Below, piece by piece: positions 7,379 through 11,007 of a stretch of 11,007 nt of DNA. A program made the translations under genes and the position numbers. The first letter of the stretch is position 1. The number at the start of each line of letters is the position of its first letter. Source of the stretch: Candidatus Cloacimonadota bacterium (GTDB taxonomy: Bacteria; Cloacimonadota; Cloacimonadia; Cloacimonadales; TCS61); the NCBI GenBank assembly GCA_021157645.1, contig JAGGWC010000011.1:1-11007 (forward strand), written 5' to 3'. The notes beneath the pieces are model-generated. The model worked only from the letters and a program-made list of their open reading frames with translations, searched no databases and had not been told where the DNA came from.

Positions 7379-8632
7379 TTAATGAAAAAATGTCCACCCA
7401 TCAAATTCTTCATCTATTATTAACAATTTGCCGCCAAACATTGTTCTTAGTTTATTTTTGCTTAAACCATCAATTGTAAGATCATCTTTATTAAATAGAT
7501 TACTACTGAATGCAGGTACTTCATCTGTTTCTAACTTAACTTGATCGAAAATGTCTGATGAATTAAGAAGTCCTGCCACTGTAATATTTTCACCAAATGC
7601 ATAATTGATAACTTTAATAACCCTTGTTTTTTTAGGGTGTAATTGATTGATCTCTTCTGAAATTTTTGAAATTGTTGAAAATGCTAATTTACCTGTGATA
7701 AAAACTATTCTCTCCTTCTTGGATTGGATATCGGAAATAAAATTGTATTTGTTAATTTTCCAGTTTTCGAGAAGTAATCTGATCATTCCAATTCCATTTT
7801 CTAATTGGGGATAACCATCATAGAAATTTTCGGGTGGTATTTTATAATTTGCCAATAGGTAAATTTCATCGGAACAATAAGTCCGTGGAAATCTAGATGA
7901 TAAGTTCAAAATTTGAATTGCTTGCTTTGAATTAACAGGAGATAATGGGGTAAGTGAATTGCGGAATTTTGATAATCCTACCGGTACGATTCCAACAGAA
8001 AGTGCATTTATTTCTGGTGAAACAAGGTCAATTAATGTGTTTTCAAGTTCTTCGCCATCATTCCATCCCGGGATAATAACAATTTGAGTATGAAATTCAA
8101 TTCCGTTCTTACTTAGATATTTCAGTTTTTCAAGTATGTTAAAATCATGTTTATAGCGAAGCATTTTTTTATGAAGAATTGGATTTGTTGTGTGAACAGA
8201 AATATATAAAGGATTTAATTTTTGCTCGATCATTCTGGAAATATCTTTATCCGATAAATTTGTTAGAGTAATAAAATTCCCAAACACAAATGAAAAACGG
8301 TAATCGTCATCTTTGAGATAAAGTGTATTTCTTAGATTATCCGGCATTTGATCAATAAAGCAAAATATACAGTCATTAGCACATGTTCGACAATTATGTT
8401 CTGGAAGAATAATGCCAATAGGAATTTCCCAATCTTGAAAAATTTGTATATTATGTTCAATTCCCGAATTATCTAAATAGATTATTTCCAAGATCTCATC
8501 TGCTGTATAAAATTGCAGATCCAGAAAATCGTTTATTTCATTTCCATTAATTGAAATGATTCTATCGTGAATTTGCAGTTTGGAACTATCTGCTAAACTA
8601 CCCTTGATGATATTGTTAATTGTAATTGGCAT
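7379..8632 (-). CDS. PDZ-radical SAM-DUF512 protein (uncharacterised iron-sulfur family)
   Basis: A 417-residue member of a conserved family, found in clostridia and cyanobacteria among others, with no settled function. An N-terminal PDZ-like module (about 1-65) includes LQIHDRIISINGNEI. The iron-sulfur binding cysteines are C81, C84, C88 and C91 within CRTCANDCIFCFIDQMP. The radical SAM-type barrel continues with LYLKDDDYRFSF (104-115), GNFITLTNL (118-126), YISVHTTNP (143-151), QIVIIPGWNDG (183-193), VPVGL (216-220) and SDEIYLLA (254-261). ENGIGM (278-283) opens the C-terminal DUF512 part, with FITGKLAFS (311-319) and NYAFGENITVAGLL (343-356). Which cysteines hold the S-adenosylmethionine cluster is not settled by eye: C84, C88 and C91 give the CxxxCxxC spacing. 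The start is 3 bases after the preceding stop with no strong ribosome site, so translation is probably coupled to the PerM-like gene. Confidence 0.92.
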   Translation of the reverse strand: MPITINNIIKGSLADSSKLQIHDRIISINGNEINDFLDLQFYTADEILEIIYLDNSGIEHNIQIFQDWEIPIGIILPEHNCRTCANDCIFCFIDQMPDNLRNTLYLKDDDYRFSFVFGNFITLTNLSDKDISRMIEQKLNPLYISVHTTNPILHKKMLRYKHDFNILEKLKYLSKNGIEFHTQIVIIPGWNDGEELENTLIDLVSPEINALSVGIVPVGLSKFRNSLTPLSPVNSKQAIQILNLSSRFPRTYCSDEIYLLANYKIPPENFYDGYPQLENGIGMIRLLLENWKINKYNFISDIQSKKERIVFITGKLAFSTISKISEEINQLHPKKTRVIKVINYAFGENITVAGLLNSSDIFDQVKLETDEVPAFSSNLFNKDDLTIDGLSKNKLRTMFGGKLLIIDEEFDGWTFFH

Positions 8633-8635
8633 AAA

Positions 8636-9739
8636 TTAATCTGAACTAATCACGGCAGAAACAACTTTCATAGATGGAATTCCCTTTAGAATTAGGTTGA
8701 TTGCAGATGTAATTGGAACTGCCAGGATCATGCCTACCGGACCCCAGACCCAGTACCAGAAGATTAAAGAGATAAGAACAATAAGCGGTGAAAGTTTAAG
8801 ACCAGTTCCCATAACTTTGGGCTCAATAATATTTCCTATGATCATTTGAGTTGAAATTAAAGATATTGAGATTGCGATTAATTGCCAGCTAAAACCATAT
8901 TGAACGAAACAGATTATAATGGGAAAAGCTGAGGCAAATATCGAACCAATATTTGGTATATAATTTAGGATAAAAATAAGTAAGCCGGACATAACAACGA
9001 AATCAATACCAAAAATTGCAATGAAAAACATGCTGATTAGACCTGTTACAAGACTAATAAGTGTTTTGTTGACTATATAAGTTTTTATCTGCCGTTCAAT
9101 ATCCTTCAAGACATTACTAAAATGATCTGCTTCATCTTTAGAAACTACTTTTTCAACACTAGTAAACATTTTTGTTCGTTCTAATATGATAAAGATCATG
9201 AAGGCAACAGTGAGTAAAAGCTTAATGAAGAAATCAATAAAGTTACCCATAGTTCCTGAAACTATCTTAGAGAGAGATAATTTGTCTGCCATTTGCAACC
9301 AGTTAACTTTATTCTGTAAATAGAATGTAACCTGTTCCATAGGAATCTCAAATGTAGTAATAAGTCCCGAGATCATTGTTGTGAGCTGTTCCTCATATTT
9401 TGGGAAATCTGTAACAAAAGAAGAAACACTTGTATAAACAATCGTTCCTAAAACTGTAAATAAAATGAGGATAATAATAACAATCAAGAAAATATTTACT
9501 ATTATGGGTATTTTCTTACTATATAAGAATCGATTTAGAGGTTGGAACATAAATGAGAGAAAAATTGCAAAAGTTAGAGGAATAAATATTGTTTTCAACT
9601 CTTTTAGGAAAATCACAATGATAGCAAGTGCAATAATTCCAAGGAAAACTTTTATCGAATTCGATTCTCGAGATCTATTATCGTTATCTTTCTTTTCCTT
9701 TAACAGGCTTTCAGTAATTATTTTATTGATCGTACTCAT
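8636..9739 (-). CDS. AI-2E (PerM/UPF0118) family membrane transporter
   Basis: An inner-membrane protein of the PerM/AI-2E exporter family. Members have been linked to autoinducer-2 export, sodium-proton exchange or unknown roles, so the substrate is open. It has about seven or eight hydrophobic helices: a pair near 30-68, one near 79-105, then after a soluble loop of about 65 residues one near 168-187, and four more from about 225 to the end. Family signatures are NYIPNIGS (259-266), GNIIEPKVMG (302-311) and LSPLIVLISLIFWYWVWG (316-333), followed by LAVPIT. I chose ATG 9739 (367 residues), preceded by GAGAGGA at 9751-9757 with an 11-base gap. A TTG at 9775 adds 12 residues but has no ribosome site. 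It is the first gene of a pair with the radical SAM gene. Confidence 0.9.
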   Translation of the reverse strand: MSTINKIITESLLKEKKDNDNRSRESNSIKVFLGIIALAIIVIFLKELKTIFIPLTFAIFLSFMFQPLNRFLYSKKIPIIVNIFLIVIIILILFTVLGTIVYTSVSSFVTDFPKYEEQLTTMISGLITTFEIPMEQVTFYLQNKVNWLQMADKLSLSKIVSGTMGNFIDFFIKLLLTVAFMIFIILERTKMFTSVEKVVSKDEADHFSNVLKDIERQIKTYIVNKTLISLVTGLISMFFIAIFGIDFVVMSGLLIFILNYIPNIGSIFASAFPIIICFVQYGFSWQLIAISISLISTQMIIGNIIEPKVMGTGLKLSPLIVLISLIFWYWVWGPVGMILAVPITSAINLILKGIPSMKVVSAVISSD

Positions 9740-9750
9740 ATTATTATCAA

Positions 9751-9757
9751 TCCTCTC
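9751..9757 (-). promoter_or_regulatory. Ribosome binding site favouring the ATG start of the PerM-like gene
   Basis: The minus strand reads GAGAGGA, then 11 bases, then ATG (9739-9737). The spacing is a little long, but the alternative in-frame TTG at 9775 has no purine-rich site in front of it. Confidence 0.5.
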
Positions 9758-9806
9758 AATAATTTCTTTATTCAACTTGTGCTTAAATTAATAAACTAAG
9801 TTCACC

Positions 9807-9812
9807 TGACAA
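9807..9812 (-). promoter_or_regulatory. Tentative -35 element for the PerM-radical SAM pair
   Basis: TTGTCA on the minus strand (one mismatch to TTGACA) is followed 16 bases later by TAATTT, a poor -10. It lies in the 121-base gap before the PerM-like gene, about 70 bases from its ATG. Weak on its own. Confidence 0.2.
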
Positions 9813-9860
9813 GGATTTTCATATTTTCCTAATTAGATATATCAGAAAATTCTAATTTCC

Positions 9861-10820
9861 TTACTTATCTCCTAACTTTTTAAGCCTTCTCAGTCTATCA
9901 GGTTGATTTTTTACAATCCATCTATCTTTTGATAACTCTTCATAGGCTAATGTGAAGTTTTTCTTTGCCAATTCCATGTTGCCATTTAATAAATATAATT
10001 CAGCTAATTCTTCAAATACATACCCGTCATCAGGTATTTTTTTCTCTTCAATAACAGCCTGAATTTCTTTTTGTATTTTTAGGGCTTCTTCATTTTGTTT
10101 AAGAGATCGCAGGCATCTTCCGATTGTCCATTTTGCAATTCTTGCACCATTCTCATCTCCAATTTCTGTTCTCCATTCATATCCTTTTTGGAAATAAGAA
10201 AGTGCTTGATCAAATTCTTTAAGATCGTGGTAAGTCCAGCCAATGTTGTTGTAAAGTGAACCCAGCCAGCCTTTACAGTTCGTATCGGAAGTTTCTTCGG
10301 CAATTTTCAGTGCTTTCAAGCTCCATTCAAGTTGCTTATCCGGTGGCTCAACAATTCCCATCATGTGTGCAGCATCGAGGGTATAAATATCAAGACCATT
10401 CTCAACACCAAATTCATAAGCTTTCAGAAAAAGAGGTTTGGATATTTCCCATTCGCCTGAAGTATTAAACACACGTCCGCGCTCCAATAAATATCTAATC
10501 TGAGCTGTTTTCATGTTTTCACCCAGCATATTTTTTACAGAATCAAGGGTTGCATGAGCTTGAATAAATTTTCCCTGCAAACCTTGAGTTCGGGCGATTT
10601 GAGTAAGAAGTTCAGCATGGTATTCTGCATCATAAGAACTTTCTGCGGAACCTTTCATTCCTTTTAGCATTTCAGTGAAAATAACTTCAGTTGAATCGGG
10701 ATGTTGATAATCCCACATGGCATCAAAATTGGGCAATGGATTAATTCCGACATTAGAACTTTTATCAGTACTACATCCAAAAAATGCAAATATTATTAAA
10801 ATGTAAAACAAGTATCTCAT
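9861..10820 (-). CDS. TPR-repeat lipoprotein of unknown function
   Basis: A 319-residue exported protein. Residues 1-16 are a lipoprotein signal peptide: MRY, a hydrophobic run, then FFGC with Cys16 as the lipidated residue. The box is unusual in having Phe at -3 and -2, though Gly at -1 is standard. Ser17 at +2 would allow sorting to the outer membrane by the E. coli rule. The rest is helical with tetratricopeptide-type pairs at about 72-99, 105-140, 185-222 (best match, NNIGWTYHDLKEFDQALSYF), 228-258 and 267-300 (ELAELYLLNGNMELAKKNF). TPRs bind peptides or proteins, so it probably acts as an envelope scaffold; the partner is unknown. A strong ribosome site, GAGAGGAG, precedes the ATG by about 3 bases. 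It is separated from the PerM-like gene by 121 bases, so the two need not be one operon. Confidence 0.85.
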   Translation of the reverse strand: MRYLFYILIIFAFFGCSTDKSSNVGINPLPNFDAMWDYQHPDSTEVIFTEMLKGMKGSAESSYDAEYHAELLTQIARTQGLQGKFIQAHATLDSVKNMLGENMKTAQIRYLLERGRVFNTSGEWEISKPLFLKAYEFGVENGLDIYTLDAAHMMGIVEPPDKQLEWSLKALKIAEETSDTNCKGWLGSLYNNIGWTYHDLKEFDQALSYFQKGYEWRTEIGDENGARIAKWTIGRCLRSLKQNEEALKIQKEIQAVIEEKKIPDDGYVFEELAELYLLNGNMELAKKNFTLAYEELSKDRWIVKNQPDRLRRLKKLGDK

Positions 10821-10865
10821 TAACTCCTCTCTTTACTTCTGTAAGATTCTGAAATGCATAAAAAA

Positions 10866-10871
10866 TGACAA
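10866..10871 (-). promoter_or_regulatory. Tentative -35 element for the TPR lipoprotein gene
   Basis: TTGTCA on the minus strand lies about 46 bases before the ATG. The hexamer 17 bases further on is AATCTT, a poor -10 match. It sits directly after the T-run of the terminator upstream, which is a common position for a promoter. Weak evidence. Confidence 0.2.
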
Positions 10872-10872
10872 G

Positions 10873-10900
10873 AAAAAAAATGCCAGTAAATAAATACTGG
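10873..10900 (-). terminator. Candidate intrinsic terminator of a gene beyond the right edge
   Basis: On the minus strand CCAGTA, a 6-base loop and TACTGG form a perfect 6-pair stem, followed by CA and then eight T (10880-10873). This is the usual layout of a Rho-independent terminator for leftward transcription. Since all three minus-strand frames have stops by about 10981, the gene it ends must lie almost wholly to the right of the window. Confidence 0.5.
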
Positions 10901-11007
10901 TAAATAATTGATTTCTATTAGAACGATTTATTAAACGTTTATTTCTAAAGCTTCAAAAAATTTGTTAAGAGATCAGAATTTTAATAAATCTCTTCACTAT
11001 TTATAAA
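10901..11007. other. Right-edge intergenic stretch with an inverted repeat
   Basis: No gene is supported in this AT-rich end. It holds a perfect 7-base inverted repeat, AAGAGAT (10967-10973) and ATCTCTT (10988-10994), with 14 bases between, and the palindrome AAACGTTT (10933-10940). Either could be a protein-binding site or part of the 3' region of the gene off the right edge; the sequence alone does not decide. Confidence 0.3.

Noticed and set aside
9465..9791. A plus-strand open frame of 108 codons opposite the PerM-like gene
   Set aside because: It is the antisense of hydrophobic helices, which commonly stays open; there is no homology or start signal.
10865..10903. A 12-codon plus-strand open frame (MTRKKMPV...)
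   Set aside because: It overlaps the terminator hairpin, has no ribosome binding site and is too short to support.

Overview
The window most resembles a low-GC anaerobic bacterium of the Cloacimonadota or a nearby lineage of the Fibrobacteres-Chlorobi-Bacteroidetes kind. This is inferred from three things: the AT-rich sequence, a large secreted beta-propeller protein ending in a type IX secretion (T9SS) sorting domain of the QNYPNPFNP type, and a mix of housekeeping and lineage-typical secreted genes. No rRNA or marker gene is present to confirm it. No tRNA, rRNA, CRISPR array, insertion sequence, phage gene or origin was seen.

Left half, plus strand (1-5706). A compact gene string enters from the left edge: folP (dihydropteroate synthase, 5' end missing), cdaA (membrane diadenylate cyclase, c-di-AMP synthesis), coaE (dephospho-CoA kinase) and a TTG-initiated gene for an 873-residue Asp-box propeller protein with a T9SS C-terminus. 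The genes overlap by 1 and 14 bases and then sit 16 bases apart, so they are probably one operon. It joins folate synthesis, a second messenger and coenzyme A synthesis to an exported protein. After a weak hairpin, a good TTGACA-16-TATAAA promoter drives a small gene for an exported, beta-rich protein of unknown function (5278-5706).

Right half, minus strand (5779-10820). Reading leftward from the right: a TPR lipoprotein, a PerM/AI-2E-family membrane protein, a PDZ-radical SAM-DUF512 protein only 3 bases after it, and a response-regulator receiver followed by three PAS domains with no output domain. The two halves converge on a 72-base gap at 5707-5778. At the right edge, a hairpin followed by eight T on the minus strand probably ends a gene that lies outside the window. 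The intergenic gaps are all under 200 bases.

Nothing here is clearly a new defence or mobile system. The items most worth a second look are the altered RHR motif in the diadenylate cyclase (RHL), the receiver/triple-PAS protein without an output domain, the pairing of PerM with the uncharacterised radical SAM protein, and the export-type propeller gene inside a core metabolic operon.
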